Notes: generated by a model not told the origin, from the sequence alone. DNA of 64,000 nucleotides from Petrolisthes cinctipes (GCA_033782935.1 JAWQEG010003812.1:25001-89000); one strand, 5' to 3'. Positions 1-10,854 are shown, counted from the stretch's first letter. Translations and numbers: made by a program.

Positions 1-139
1 TGCAAAAGAAAATATTTAAATAAAAATCTCCTACATACGAATGCCATAATTATACAATGTAGATAATATCGAAGGTGGATAATTATGAAACCCGAAATGG
101 TACAAAGAAATAAGATTGATTGGCCTTCAGCAGCTGTAT

Positions 140-316
140 CTAAGGGGAGATTTTATTATTGTTGGTGGTGGTTTAGAAGGTCCTTGATTCCTCCTAACTA
201 TGTCAGAAAACAGACGACCCCAAACGGTAGCCTATATACTATTAATTAAGGGATCTGTTTTTGGTTTGGGGGAATCACTGACCTTCCAATTCACCCAAAA
301 GAGAATCTCCCCTTAA
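140..316. mobile_element. FB-B palindromic element copy 1
   Basis: The left end reads CTAAGGGGAGATT and the right end GAATCTCCCCTTAA, so the termini are inverted. The inner arms carry CTTGATTCCTCC and GGGGGAATCACTGACC, a degenerate version of the family core. The right boundary is a TTAA. No coding capacity is present, so it would be non-autonomous. Family grouping rests on my comparison with other copies in this window. Confidence 0.65.
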
Positions 317-569
317 TTGGGTGCGGGGGTAGGGGACAGGCTTGAGGGGGGGGGGGGGGTGCGGGAATAGGGGGACAGGCTTGGGGGGGGTAGAAAGCCT
401 GTCTGTCCCCTATTCCCGCACCTCCCTAACCCCCCCCCCTACAAGCCTGTACCCCTACTCCAGCACCTCCCAAACCCCCCCCCCCCCAAGCCTGTCCCTT
501 ACTCCCGCACCCCCCTAACCCCACCCCCCGCAAGCCTGTCCCCTACTCCCGCACCCCCTTAATTGGGTG
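311..569. repeat. G/C-rich tandem block arranged as an inverted repeat
   Basis: A unit of roughly 50-60 bp containing CCTGTCCCCTACTCCCGCAC and a run of 7-14 C occurs about three times on the + strand (about 396-557). It occurs about twice in reverse orientation immediately before (318-389), so the block can fold into a hairpin. Runs of G or C reach 14 bases. The block is bracketed by a direct repeat, CCTTAATTGGGTG, at 311-323 and 557-569, and the left copy is the edge of an FB-B element. Confidence 0.75.
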
Positions 570-715
570 TATAGTGAAGATGTGTGGTGTGTAGATCTGG
601 TGTACAAGGTAGGCATACCCAATGTGTATCTATAGCCAATCTTGGAAGTGTGGCTCCATATACACAGGCAACGCGTCCCATGAGCTACGTGATTGTTTTG
701 TATACATAGAAACCT

Positions 716-894
716 TTAATGGGAGAAATTTTGTGTTGATAAATCTGGAGCAACTGAATCCTCCAAACTATTCCAGGCAACAGGACACCATTATTATTTT
801 TCCTCATCTGGGTGTGTTTCCTGGCATACTATGGAGGAATAAATCAAGGCACCCCAATGTAACAAAAGTGAATGATCCCCTTAACGAATCGGCC
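716..894 (+). mobile_element. FB-C palindromic element copy 1
   Basis: It is bounded by TTAA at both ends. The left arm has CTGGAGCAACTGAATCCTCC and CTATTCCAGGCAACAGGACA. The right arm has TTTCCTGGCATACTATGG, GAGGAATAAATCAAGGCACC and ends GATCCCCTTAA. The frame at 622-1065 runs across it and is not a gene. Confidence 0.75.
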
Positions 895-1063
895 ACAGCA
901 GGTGACAGGAGACTTTTTGTTCCCACCAATCATCATCCCTTTCCCTGCGAGAGTTTTGCGACGGTGCCACGTGAGTCAATGAGGCGTGGGAGAGGCGGGA
1001 CCAATACACCCCGAGGGAACTGTATACGTGAGACAGCACATGCAGAGGGAGGGGTAACATTTT

Positions 1064-1348
<285 letters not shown>

Positions 1349-1432
1349 ATGTATAAACTATCTCTTTTGGACGGCAAGGTCTGCATGTGTGGGCTACATA
1401 ATTATCTACGAGTTTGTGTTACTATAGGTAAT

Positions 1433-1433
<1 letters not shown>

Positions 1434-1477
<44 letters not shown>
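1434..1477. repeat. (CT)n microsatellite
   Basis: An uninterrupted CT tract of about 44 bp. Confidence 0.97.
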
Positions 1478-1478
<1 letters not shown>

Positions 1479-1591
1479 GCTTCGTCAGTGAAAGGACGGC
1501 TTATTTATCAAAGAGGGGCCCCGAGGGATTACTACGGCACCTTCAGTAGAAAGAAAACGCTGTCATGTACGACGAAGACAGATGACGGAGA

Positions 1592-2310
1592 GAGAAAGGA
1601 TGGGTGGGGGGGGAGAGAAAGGATGGGTGGGTGGGGGGGGGGTAGAGAGGATGGATCGGGGGAGAGTGACAGGATGGGTGGGGGGGGGAGAGACAGGATG
1701 AGTGGGTGGAGGGGAGGGAGAAAGGATGGGTGGGGGGAGAGAGAAAGGATGGGTGGGGGGAGAGAGAAAGGATGGGTGGGGGGAGAGTGACAGGATGGGT
1801 GGAGGGTGAGGGAGAAAGGATGGGTGGGGGGAGAGAGACAGGATTGGTGAGGGGAGATACAGGATGGGTGGGGAGAAAAAAAGGATGGGTGGAGGGAGAG
1901 AGAAAAAGGATGGGTGGGTGGAGAGTGACAGGATGGGGTGGGGGGAGAGACAGGATGAGTGGGTGGGGGGGGTAGAGAGGATGGGTGGGGGGAGAGAGAG
2001 AAAGGATGGGTGGGTGGGGGGAGAGAGAAAGGATGGGTGGGGGGAGAGAGACAGGATGGGTGGGGGGGGGAGAAAGGAAGGATGGGTGGAGGGAGAGAGA
2101 AAGGATGGGTGGGTGAAGATAGAAAGGATGGGTTGAGGGAGAGAGATAGGATGGGTTGAGGGAGAGAGAAAGGATGGGTGGGAGGAGAGAGACAGGATGG
2201 GTGGGAAGAGAGAGAAAGAATGAGTAGGATGGGTTGAGAGAGAGAGCATGAATGGGTTGAGAGAGAGAGCATGAATGGGTTGAGAGAGAGAGAAAGAATG
2301 AGTAGCAGAA
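1592..2310. repeat. G-rich minisatellite, GGATGGGTGGGGGG-type unit
   Basis: About 30 tandem variants of a 20-28 bp unit (AGAGAGAAAGGATGGGTGGG plus extra G) cover about 700 bp. The + strand is almost entirely purine plus T, with repeated runs of three to nine G. The unit drifts toward GGATGGGTTGAGAGAGAGAG at the right end. Frames of 228-266 residues on the minus strand are Ser/Pro/Leu/His translations of the array. Confidence 0.93.
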
Positions 2311-2625
2311 CAGAGACATCTATAGGTGCCAAGTCCCTAGTAATGAATATATCTTTCTTACCAGTTCAAATGAGTGATGTTGAAGTCGTAATAGAATTTA
2401 GATGCCGGCTCCTCCATACACAACATGACGAATTAACTACTAACCACTCAGCCGACTCTACTCTGACCTGACCCTTATTCTGAGACGCAAGGGGTATATA
2501 TCATTTTCTCATATCCCAAGGACCAAAAAGATTCTGAAAAGGAGTGACGTATAAGTAATTTCGCATGGTTGGTTGGTTTCCTATGCTACTGGTATTCAAA
2601 ATGATTCAGGTATTTGTGTTTGTCG

Positions 2626-2634
<9 letters not shown>

Positions 2635-2704
<70 letters not shown>

Positions 2705-2752
2705 TGTGTGTGTGTGTGGTTTGTGTGTGTTTGTGTGTGTGTGTGTGCGTGT
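2635..2752. repeat. (GA)n-(GT)n compound microsatellite
   Basis: About 67 bp of GA is followed directly by about 50 bp of slightly interrupted GT. Confidence 0.96.
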
Positions 2753-3207
2753 TGAGGTTAATAATCTGACGGCGGTACAGTACGCTTGACACAAAAATTA
2801 TCATGGCAAAATAATTTCTTGAACGTGCCATAATTATAATACCCACAGGTCGAGGTGTCAGGAGTGTCAAAAGCATCCGCAGTAGTCGTAGGTAATAGTA
2901 TGACATTAAAGGGAAGGAAATGGGAATGGTGGTGGTTATAATACACCTTGTTTCAAAAGAGGAAAGAGGTGGTGATGATGATGGCGATGGGGTCAGGTTT
3001 AATACTCATCATTATATCATAGAGAGAGAGAGTATCGATATCGCTAATGACAGAGGTCGAACTAGGGGTAGGTAGGTATGGTGGAGATTGTGCTGGTTAA
3101 GAGTAAGACCTGTTGATGTAATAATATAGTCACTGTGTTGGTAATACTGAGAACACTGTAATGATAGTCATAATGGATATATATGGTTCTTGCTGAAGTT
3201 ATGTAAG

Positions 3208-3225
3208 AAGGTAATAGTAGTAGTT

Positions 3226-3285
<60 letters not shown>

Positions 3286-3340
3286 ACTGTTGTAATAGTA
3301 GTAGAAAAGAAGAAGAAGAAGAAGAAGAAAAATAAGAAAT
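3208..3340. repeat. (TAG)n and (AAG)n trinucleotide tracts
   Basis: About 75 bp of TAG repeat is followed after a short spacer by an AAG/AAAT-rich tract. Confidence 0.95.
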
Positions 3341-3362
3341 AAAAAAAGGTATATAATTTTTT

Positions 3363-3452
3363 TTAAGGGGAGTACAAATATGTCGTTGATAATTGGATGG
3401 CTACTGATTCCTCCAAACTATGCCACGAAATTTACATACTCCCCACTGGCAA
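3363..3452. mobile_element. FB-B half element (left arm only)
   Basis: It begins TTAAGGGGAG and contains GGCTACTGATTCCTCCAAAC and TATGCCACGAAA, which is the FB-B left arm. The right arm is missing. Confidence 0.5.
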
Positions 3453-4497
3453 GAAGAAAGTTGCTAGTTTTATAATAGCTTAGAAGAATGTGTATATAGC
3501 CTCCAAGTCTCCGCTATCACAGGCCACTTAATGAAGGGTATACAGTAGCCAAGAGGAGACACGTGTTCTTTGGCCTCTGTTCAGGGATAAAGATTTTTCT
3601 CACATGACATGGTTTTATTAATGTCCAGCCTCTCTTCTGGCAAATGAAGTCCTTACAACTGATTTAGGCTACTCAGGAAACACTTGAATACATCACAGCT
3701 AGCAAACAAAATAGACTCACATGCATCTGACTCCTCGATCGTAATAGAAGGAAGCATCCAATTTACACCCTAACAAATATGGGTTTCTATGTGATAATTG
3801 GATAATAACATGTTCCCATCCCCTTCTGTTGGTGGACTGGTAGAAGAAGCATTCATTGGATTGTTCAAGTGTATCCACAGCAGTCTCTTCAAAACTGGTT
3901 CTCTGACTTTCGTATATGGTTAGTCCAAGTTATAACTCCTTGTTCTTGCGTATATTTAGACTGGTTCAACAACTGGCCCTTGCATGGAACTCGTCTATGA
4001 GCGTAACAGTTAAGGAGTTTGATCCCAGTATCGAGTGGAATTGAAATGCGAAAAGAAAACTCCAGCTGCTTGAGCAAAGATTACATTCTGCTTGTTCTTA
4101 GAGTGTTTGATCCAGCTGAGAAAGTGAGTCGAGTCAGCTTATTGAACATGATGCTAACATAAAGTATTCTATAATTCCATGACGGTGGAACATAACACTA
4201 ACACTTCTTTTTCATTCGCTGAGTAATATTATAAAAATTCATTACTGTCTTTCATATATGCCGAAAAACAAAACTTCTTATTCATCAACTAACACTTTCA
4301 GATGTATTTCTCTCCCGCTGAACGATAAATAGTGCTGCTTTGGTAAAGTGAAACACGTATTCTACTGGTTTAAAGGGGATTAAAAAACCAAAGTCTGGTT
4401 CAGGAATATTCCAGTCACAAAGAATGAAAAGTATACATAAGCTTGATGAGAATATTAGAGTTCAGTCTGACATTGAATGCTCGGATGTAAATGAATG
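3453..4497. other. Unassigned unique sequence
   Basis: This is AT-rich sequence with no tandem repeat. The only frame over 60 codons (3889-4077, minus) has no family resemblance or splice context, and I see nothing to annotate. Confidence 0.6.
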
Positions 4498-4655
4498 TAC
4501 AGTCACGAGCACTAAGAAGTATTCAGGTGTGCTTCCATTACCAAGAGACAGTAAATAAATGCACAATAAGATCTCCATTGGAATTACTTCGTTGGTGAAT
4601 TGGACTGTTCTAATCTACAACCAAGGTAGTATACTTATTAGTGCTCGTGACTGTA
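4498..4655. mobile_element. TcD miniature inverted-repeat element 1
   Basis: The left end TACAGTCACGAGCACTAAGA is matched at the right by TTATTAGTGCTCGTGACTGTA. The arms are about 25 bp and the element is 158 bp with TA at both outer edges. TA plus CAGTC is typical of Tc1/mariner-type termini. The interior has no coding capacity. Confidence 0.8.
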
Positions 4656-4832
4656 CTGTATATTATTTAATGACTGACTTATACGATGCAGATTATTAAT
4701 TAAAAGTTTTTCGATTACTTTCCCCTTACGTATGTGTAGTAGTGACAACAACTAAGCCACCAATTACGAATATGACAATGCATAAATAATATTAACTTTC
4801 GTACGGATGTCTTTATATCACATAACTACATA

Positions 4833-5010
4833 TAAGAAGGGATTTTGGTACTTGCGGGTGGCTGACTTGTAGAGCTACTGATTCCTCTAAAAGTCTAAAT
4901 TAAGCCAGGAAACAGATCCCCTTATAACATCATTGAGGGGGTCTGTTTTCTAGCATAGTTTGCAGGAAACAGAGATCTTCCAATTCACCAACAAGAGAAT
5001 CTCCCTTTCA
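4833..5010. mobile_element. FB-B palindromic element copy 2
   Basis: The left arm is degenerate (CTACTGATTCCTCT). The right arm has ATAGTTTGCAGGAAACAGAG and CCAATTCACCAACAAGAGAA before TCTCCC. The centre holds CAGATCCCC and GGGGGTCTG as inverted partners. Confidence 0.65.
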
Positions 5011-5027
5011 TGGCAGAAACTCTTATA

Positions 5028-5216
5028 CGAGAATCTCTTATTGGTGAATTAAAAAGGTACTGATTCCTCCAAACTGCTCCAAGAAACTGACGACCACACT
5101 ATTACCACTATTACTACTATTACCACTATTACCATTATTACCACGAGGGGACCAGTTTGTTTCATGGCATAGTTTGGAAGACTCAATGACCTTCCAATTT
5201 ACCCTCATGAAGAGAG
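5028..5216. mobile_element. FB-B palindromic element copy 3, with a TTACCAC expansion in its loop
   Basis: The left arm has GAGAATCTCTTATTGGTGAA and TACTGATTCCTCCAAACTG. The right arm has TTCATGGCATAGTTTGGAAG and GACCTTCCAATTTACC. The loop carries about six tandem ACTATTACC-type units, so the hairpin apex has expanded as a small tandem repeat. It starts 18 bp after copy 2. Confidence 0.65.
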
Positions 5217-5525
5217 TAAAACACACTACGTACAGTACACAGCCATCGTACCAGTACCACACCATCGTATATACCACGAATGTTCTTGCCTACGGCCCAA
5301 TGAAAATATCCCCATAGTACCACCACCACCATCATCACCATCACATATGCACATCACGTGGGCTTATGTAGTGTAGTACTGGGAGCCGAGCCAGAGTATG
5401 AAAAATTAATGAATCGAAATTATCCCTTTGTTGAGATGGGGATAAAATTATGGTGTGTGTGTGTGTTGCTTCAGGCAGGACAGCTCTCTACTGACATACC
5501 ACCAGCCAGGCTCCACTCTCACCGT

Positions 5526-5653
5526 ATAGCAGAGAGAGAGAGTGAGAGAGTGAGGTTGGGGGAGGGGAGAAGGGGGGAATGAGAGAGAGTGAGGACGAAC
5601 GAGAGGGAAAGTGAGTGAGAGAGAGAGAAAGAGGACTGACTAGGACACTAGGT

Positions 5654-5686
<33 letters not shown>

Positions 5687-5777
5687 GAACGAGAGGGAAA
5701 GTGAGAGAGAGAGAAAGGACTGACCAGGGAAAGTGAAAGCAGAGAGGAATGACAAGGGAAAGTGAATACAGAGGAAT

Positions 5778-5857
<80 letters not shown>

Positions 5858-5861
5858 AGGT

Positions 5862-5911
<50 letters not shown>

Positions 5912-5965
5912 TACGAACGAGAGAGAAAGTGAGAGAAAGGGAAGAGAGTGAAAAGGAGAGAGTGA
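5526..5965. repeat. Interrupted (GA)n tract
   Basis: About 440 bp of GA repeat is interrupted by recurring segments such as GGACGAACGAGAGGGAAAGT and GGACTGACTAGGTAAAG, giving a higher-order duplication. Opposite-strand Ser/Leu frames are shadows of the repeat. Confidence 0.95.
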
Positions 5966-6344
5966 ACAAGACTAACATACAGTATAGTCGACATAAACAC
6001 CATAGCCAATAATGTTAATATAAGAAGATGTACGATTCATATTAACTTTATTATCGTGTATAAACATTAATCACTACTTCTTCATGACAGAAAGAGTTAG
6101 TTAATCTATTATCCTCAGTAACTAGCTCATGTTTATCACCAAAAAGTTCTTCCTGTAGGTAAAAGCATCAAGCAAAGAAGGAAGTGTGGGTCCCTGAGCT
6201 CGAAATATAGAAAACGTTGATTGGCCCCGAATATTTAAGGGTGACTCTTGAATATTGCTGCTATACTTGGCAGGCACTGGGTAGTTCCTTCCTTCCTTTA
6301 TTTGCTTCCAGTCTCTGAAATACAGCACGTTTTTTTAAGTGAAG
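5966..6344. other. Unassigned unique sequence
   Basis: This is AT-rich sequence. A minus-strand frame at 6122-6328 (68 codons) has no recognisable domain. Nothing else is visible. Confidence 0.55.
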
Positions 6345-6513
6345 TACAGTCGGCCTCAGGAATTGGTACACAGAGCACTGGTTAATTGGAGTCTTAGCCA
6401 AATTACATTACTTGAAAGGTTTGGTGTTGGGAATTAATGTACTAAATTTTCTAGTAGTTGTTACGAACCCTTGATGTCACAGTGGTGTATACGAACTCCT
6501 GAAGCCGACTGTA
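6345..6513. mobile_element. TcD element 2 (GGCCTCAGGAATT subfamily)
   Basis: The termini are TACAGTCGGCCTCAGGAATT and GAACTCCTGAAGCCGACTGTA. The right interior (GAACCCTTGATGTCACAGTG) also occurs in the element at 19456-19656, so the two are copies of one subfamily. This one is about 32 bp shorter in its left half. Confidence 0.85.
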
Positions 6514-6749
6514 CATACCCATTACAAGAAGACACAAAACTCATGCACAATGGACACACGTGAGATACAATCAATATTTCGTGCGCCAAAAGGTAGTGTA
6601 CAGTAGAATATCATTATAAAAAAAAAATCATATCATTCTATTCTTGTTGCACGTTGACTTAAGCAGATTAAATTCTATAATCAAAAATATTTTACCATGC
6701 AATGTGTATATATTAAGATAGTTCAAGTCTCGTTATTTTTTATTTTTAT

Positions 6750-6750
<1 letters not shown>

Positions 6751-6784
<34 letters not shown>
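6751..6784. repeat. (CT)n microsatellite
   Basis: A pure CT tract of about 33 bp. Confidence 0.96.
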
Positions 6785-6786
<2 letters not shown>

Positions 6787-7012
6787 TTGAAAAGGACACG
6801 TATTTAGCTTTTGTCAGTCAATAAAGACCATTTCTTGCATAGAATAGAATTAGATATGTTACAGTATTAAAGTAACATAAAGGCATAAAATGAAGAATCA
6901 TTCATTGCTGAAATGATTAAAATCTTAAAACGAATATTTTTCAAGCTGAATTTGAATCTTATGTCTGGCATCCCGTTACCAGCCTCGTTGCTCAAATGTG
7001 TCACTTGCTGTT

Positions 7013-7072
7013 CCGGCCGACCATAAGAACCAATTAAAACTATCCCCTGGCCGGCATCTGCATTCTGATTGG
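7013..7072. promoter_or_regulatory. Possible CCAAT-containing upstream region
   Basis: A CCAAT box at 7030-7034 and an inverted one (ATTGG) at 7068-7072 lie close to CCGGCC (7013) and its partner GGCCGG (7049), in a locally GC-richer segment. There is no TATA box. The assignment is weak. It is listed because a consensus splice donor lies about 0.9 kb downstream on the same strand. Confidence 0.2.
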
Positions 7073-7304
7073 TGATTTTTTTTTTGTGGAAACCGAGTTA
7101 CAGAATAGATTATCTCTGAATTTGGAAAGCAGACTCGTGGATGTCAGTGACCGAGTGAAAGTGTGTGTGGTAGGGTGTGGTACTGATGACGGACATACAG
7201 AAGTTTATCACATTACCACCCATATAGTTATCACACATTCAATTTCTACCAAGGAAGTGATCGAATCGTCAGTGGGTTGGTGTGCATTAAAGTTATGGCA
7301 AAAA

Positions 7305-7830
7305 TTTACTCTGTCAAGATGTGGACGATACAATACTGAGTCAATGTGTGGATATTGAGACAATTGTGTTTAGATATAGTAAGTGACGAGGTATGATGTG
7401 ACTTTATCTGTGTGTCGAGATGGGGAATATACTGTGTCAGTGTGTATAGTTACTGATTGATTAATTGATATTAGGCTCCGCAAAAACGAGGTTATATAGT
7501 GCCAGAAAAAGGTGATAGAGAGGTGTGACAGCAAACAGAAAGGAAATAAAATGAAAAGAGGGACAGTTGAAGAACTGAAAGGGAGTGGCTGGGACCGAAG
7601 GGGCGTCAAAACCCTTAAAATATTGCCCACAACACTGCAGGCAATAGCCTACCTCCCTACGGGAATCTAGTTACTGAGACAATCGTGTTTAGATATAGTA
7701 AGTGACGAGTTATTATATGACTTTATCTGTGTGTGTCGAGATGGGGAATATACTATGTCAATATGTGGTTACTGAGACAATTGTGTTAAGATACAGTAAG
7801 TGGTGAGTTATAGCATGGCTTTTTCTTTGC
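7305..7830. repeat. Tandem repeat of about 95 bp, 3.5 copies, split by an insertion
   Basis: The unit contains GAGACAATTGTGTTTAGATA, TAGTAAGTGACGAG, GACTTTATCTGTGTGTCGAG and ATGGGGAATATACT. Copies lie at about 7352-7456, 7668-7770 and 7771-7830 and beyond, with a partial copy before 7350. The first full copy is separated from the next by the element at 7457-7667. Confidence 0.8.
7457..7667. mobile_element. SINE-like insertion with 10-bp target-site duplication
   Basis: About 211 bp interrupts the tandem repeat. It is bracketed by the direct repeat TAGTTACTGA at 7447-7456 and 7668-7677, as expected for a target-site duplication. Its middle (GAGGGACAGTTGAAGAACTG, GGGACCGAAGG, CAAAACCCTT, GCCCACAAC) resembles the sequence at 54925-55050. 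I do not see a clear tRNA-type promoter or A-tail, so the SINE class is an inference from size and target duplication. Confidence 0.55.
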
Positions 7831-7966
7831 GTGTCGCTCGTATTGAGTTGGGCTGTGACTACCGTGGCGAGGTGTGACCAGCGCTGTGCCCAGATGAAGG
7901 TAGCCTAGCCTACTCAGACAATGTGAAGGTCATGACAACCCGTGTCGCCTCCTGTGATCATCTTCG
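7831..7966 (+). other. Possible 5' non-coding exon ending at a consensus splice donor
   Basis: This GC-richer segment ends TCATCTTCG and is followed at 7967 by GTAAGTGTGTG, a strong donor match. ATG codons in it (for example in CAGATGAAGGTAGCCTAG) run into stops within a few codons, so it would be untranslated. No start site or downstream exon can be placed, and chance occurrence of a donor motif is quite possible. Confidence 0.22.
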
Positions 7967-9099
7967 GTAAGTGTGTGATGTCAGTGTTTGTTTATCTCTT
8001 CCTGTTCATAAAAATAACAGGTTGATAATACTAGATGAGTTTTAGCGTTTTTACTATATATAATTGTATTATTAGATATACTAATTACTAAGCTCTTACA
8101 CACATTTTGGATATATGTATATAATATATATATATGTATTATGTAGAGTAGTACAGGCACAAAACATTTTCCTTTCTCATCTCTACCCTAACCCTCCCCC
8201 GACCTCAGCAAGCGTAGGATAAAGTTCCCAAGTTTTATCATCCTTAAGTAGAGAGAAATCGTGTTCGAAGGTTCATGATTCAAACCTTAACTTTATTGCA
8301 GTAGTTTTAGCATTACTTCTACCAAACCAGGGGTACTGCAGACCGTGATAAAATCCAGTAAACTCTGCTCCCACGTTCACCAGGGACCCGAGTATATAAT
8401 AATGGTTCAGCAGGTTGGGACTCAGGTGAAGAAGGCTATCATTTGATCAGGCACCCACACTACAGGGGTTTCCTTTCCACACCCCACATTTACTTCACTC
8501 AGATAAGCTCACCTTATGTCAGGGTCACACTCATAATGGGCAGTTACCCGTGTTTGTTTTCATAAGGTTTGCATTATTATGTTCCCCTGATGTTACGTAG
8601 GTACCACCTCTGCTAAATGCCTGATAGAAATGTGCTCCTTTACACACCATGTGAGTGAGATATTGTCACTCACGATATGTTGATTTCCTCTCCACGTTCA
8701 GACCTGCTAGAGAACATATAGGTTATCTCAAGTAGTAATGGTTTTGATGGGTTACAGCGTATATAGTTGAGAAGAGTTAACCTGAACGTACAGGAAGTTT
8801 GTCAGTAAGTATTTTAAGAGTAGGGCTGGTACAGTAGATGGTGGATTATTTAAGATTATTATCCAGTCATTTTTCAGTCTGATCATTTTACTATTTCCTG
8901 CTTCACATTGAACGAATCCATGGGAATATCATAGAGAATATTTTGATTAATTTATTAAGCGATAAAAATTCAAGTACTGTAATATAATGTACTATACTTA
9001 GTTTCCGTTAGGCTATACTACTATTTAATTCATTCGCATAGCCTACACTTGGTAGTCAATCCTTGAAGGTGGTAACATACAGTAGTCTAATCTGAAACA
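7967..9099. other. Unassigned unique sequence
   Basis: There is no tandem repeat, no frame over 60 codons and no recognised element in more than 1.1 kb. If the donor at 7967 is real, this would be intron. Confidence 0.6.
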
Positions 9100-9190
9100 T
9101 TTATAGGTGATTTATTTCTGCAAACTAATTCAAGAAACAGGCTACATAAAGTTAGGTGACATGTCCTGTTTCTTAGCATAGTTTGGAGGT
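9100..9190. mobile_element. FB-B core fragment
   Basis: CTGCAAACTAATTCAAGAAA pairs with TTTCTTAGCATAGTTTGGAG around a short loop. The right flank is cut by a GT microsatellite and neither TTAA terminus is present. Confidence 0.5.
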
Positions 9191-9263
9191 GTGTGTGTGT
9201 GTGTGTTTTGTTTGTATGTATGTGTGTATGCATATGATTGTGTATGTTAGCTCGAGTGTGTGC

Positions 9264-9308
<45 letters not shown>
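9188..9308. repeat. (GT)n and (TC)n microsatellites
   Basis: A short GT tract (9188-9206), a GTAT/GCAT-rich spacer and a TC tract (9267-9308). Confidence 0.92.
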
Positions 9309-9311
<3 letters not shown>

Positions 9312-9466
9312 AATCCATCTTTAGGAGGCACTGACAAGCCTCTTTGGCCATAAAGTGTGAGGCATATTACGAACAGAAACTGGTAAAGTGGCGGTGCATA
9401 GGCTACATTATTGTACACATTTTCTGCCTTGGAGACTACAAACTACCCACTTCACTCTAACACTCT

Positions 9467-9897
9467 CACCACCACTACTACCTTTACTACCACCACTACC
9501 TTTACTACTACCACTACCCTCACCACTACCACTACCCTTACCACTACCTTTACCACCACCACTACCCTCACCACTAAAATTTACACCACTACAACCACCA
9601 CTACCCTCACCACCACCACTACCACCCTCACCACCACCAATACCACCCTCACCACCACCACTACCACCCTCACCACCACCACTACCACCCTCACCACCAC
9701 CACTATCCTCTCCGCTACCACCACTACTAAAATTTACACCATCACTATAACCACTACCACTATCCCCACCATCACTACCATCCCCACCACCACTACCCAT
9801 ACCACCACCACCACTACCATCCCCACCACCACCACTATCCTCTCCGCTACCACCACCACTAAAATTTACACCATCACCACCACCACCACCACCACCA
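9467..9897. repeat. ACC/ACT trinucleotide array
   Basis: About 430 bp of ACC and ACT triplets is interrupted at three places by AAAATTTACACCA-type units. The segment from CTATCCTCTCCGCTACCAC to AAAATTTACACCAT is duplicated (about 9703-9745 and 9834-9875). The 184-codon poly-Thr and 168-codon Gly/Ser frames are translations of the array. Confidence 0.95.
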
Positions 9898-9898
9898 A

Positions 9899-10116
9899 AG
9901 GAAATAAAAACCATGTAACACTGTACAGACTAAATATGAATTCCTTCTCTGGTTTGAAAATATAATTGTAGTGAAATGAGGGAAGGAATGACTTTCTGCT
10001 CATCCTCCACAGCTGGTAATCATAAGGTAATGGTAGGAATGCATTAGTAAACCCGAGGAAGAAACCGACTTTTCATCAAAATATCTGAAAAGGATGTTCC
10101 AAGATTAGACACACTA

Positions 10117-10148
<32 letters not shown>

Positions 10149-10287
10149 CAGACAACCATGGTATATATAGGTAGGTATCCTCATGCGACTTAGGAACAGC
10201 CTACAACGATAATCATTTTCCTTTAATCAAAATATTTAAAAAGATTCAAGGGTTTGCTTTTTTATCATATTATAAACTGATAAACTT
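9899..10287. other. Unique sequence with a poly-T run
   Basis: A T-run of 30 bases lies at 10119-10148. The rest has no recognisable feature. Confidence 0.7.
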
Positions 10288-10449
10288 GTAAAGGGACCCA
10301 GTGATGTAGCCTAGTCAGAAAATATGAGATAAACGAGTCCTTCACATATTGCCACGAAACATCACCTATAATGAAGGAGCTTGTTTCGTGGCCTGGTCAG
10401 GAGGATGCAGAAGCCTCCAATTTTCATACACGAATCACAGGGTCCTTAA
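10288..10449 (-). mobile_element. FB-A palindromic element copy 1
   Basis: It reads right to left relative to the FB-A consensus. It has GGGACCCAGTGATGTAG, GAGTCCTTCACATATTGCCA, CGAAACATCACC, then GAGCTTGTTTCGTGGCC, and ends ATCACAGGGTCCTTAA. The outer ends are near-inverted copies and the arms pair over most of the 160 bp. Confidence 0.8.
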
Positions 10450-10854
10450 AAAATGTTGACTTCACTCCATTTTGAGAACATGATATATACAGTACATACT
10501 CCAAATTAAGTTATATATATATAAAAAAATAGAATAAAAAATAAAATAAAGATGACGAACAAAACAGATACCTTGAATCTGTCTACTGAAAAATTCCTTC
10601 AGTTTTATTCTTTTTGGAACTCAGGGTCGTGAAATTTTTTTTATTTTTACTTTTTTTTTTCTTAGCAGTTCTGTATGCCGGTTTTCCCACAAGAAAATGT
10701 TTTTATTCTTTTTCAAAAGGTATTTTTCAACATTCTGCAAGTTATGTTCTTCTGTCCCACGTGATTACTTGGCTTGTTTAGTGTATGTTGTTCATGTAAC
10801 GCTGACCTGGTGACTGGATGAAGTGTACCCTGATGTAAAAACGTCAAGCTGTGA

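Noticed and set aside
140..316. Assigning the TTAA-bounded elements to piggyBac
   Set aside because: TTAA targets fit, but known piggyBac ends begin with CCC just inside the TTAA, while these begin with GGG or GGACC. Without an autonomous copy the superfamily is left open.
1532..2332. Minus-strand frames of 228-266 codons rich in Ser, Pro, Leu and His
   Set aside because: All three overlap in different frames and translate the GGATGGGTGG minisatellite.
9411..9965. 184-codon Thr-rich frame resembling a mucin segment
   Set aside because: It is a trinucleotide repeat translated. Pro- and Gly/Ser-rich frames overlap it, and there is no signal peptide or non-repetitive domain.
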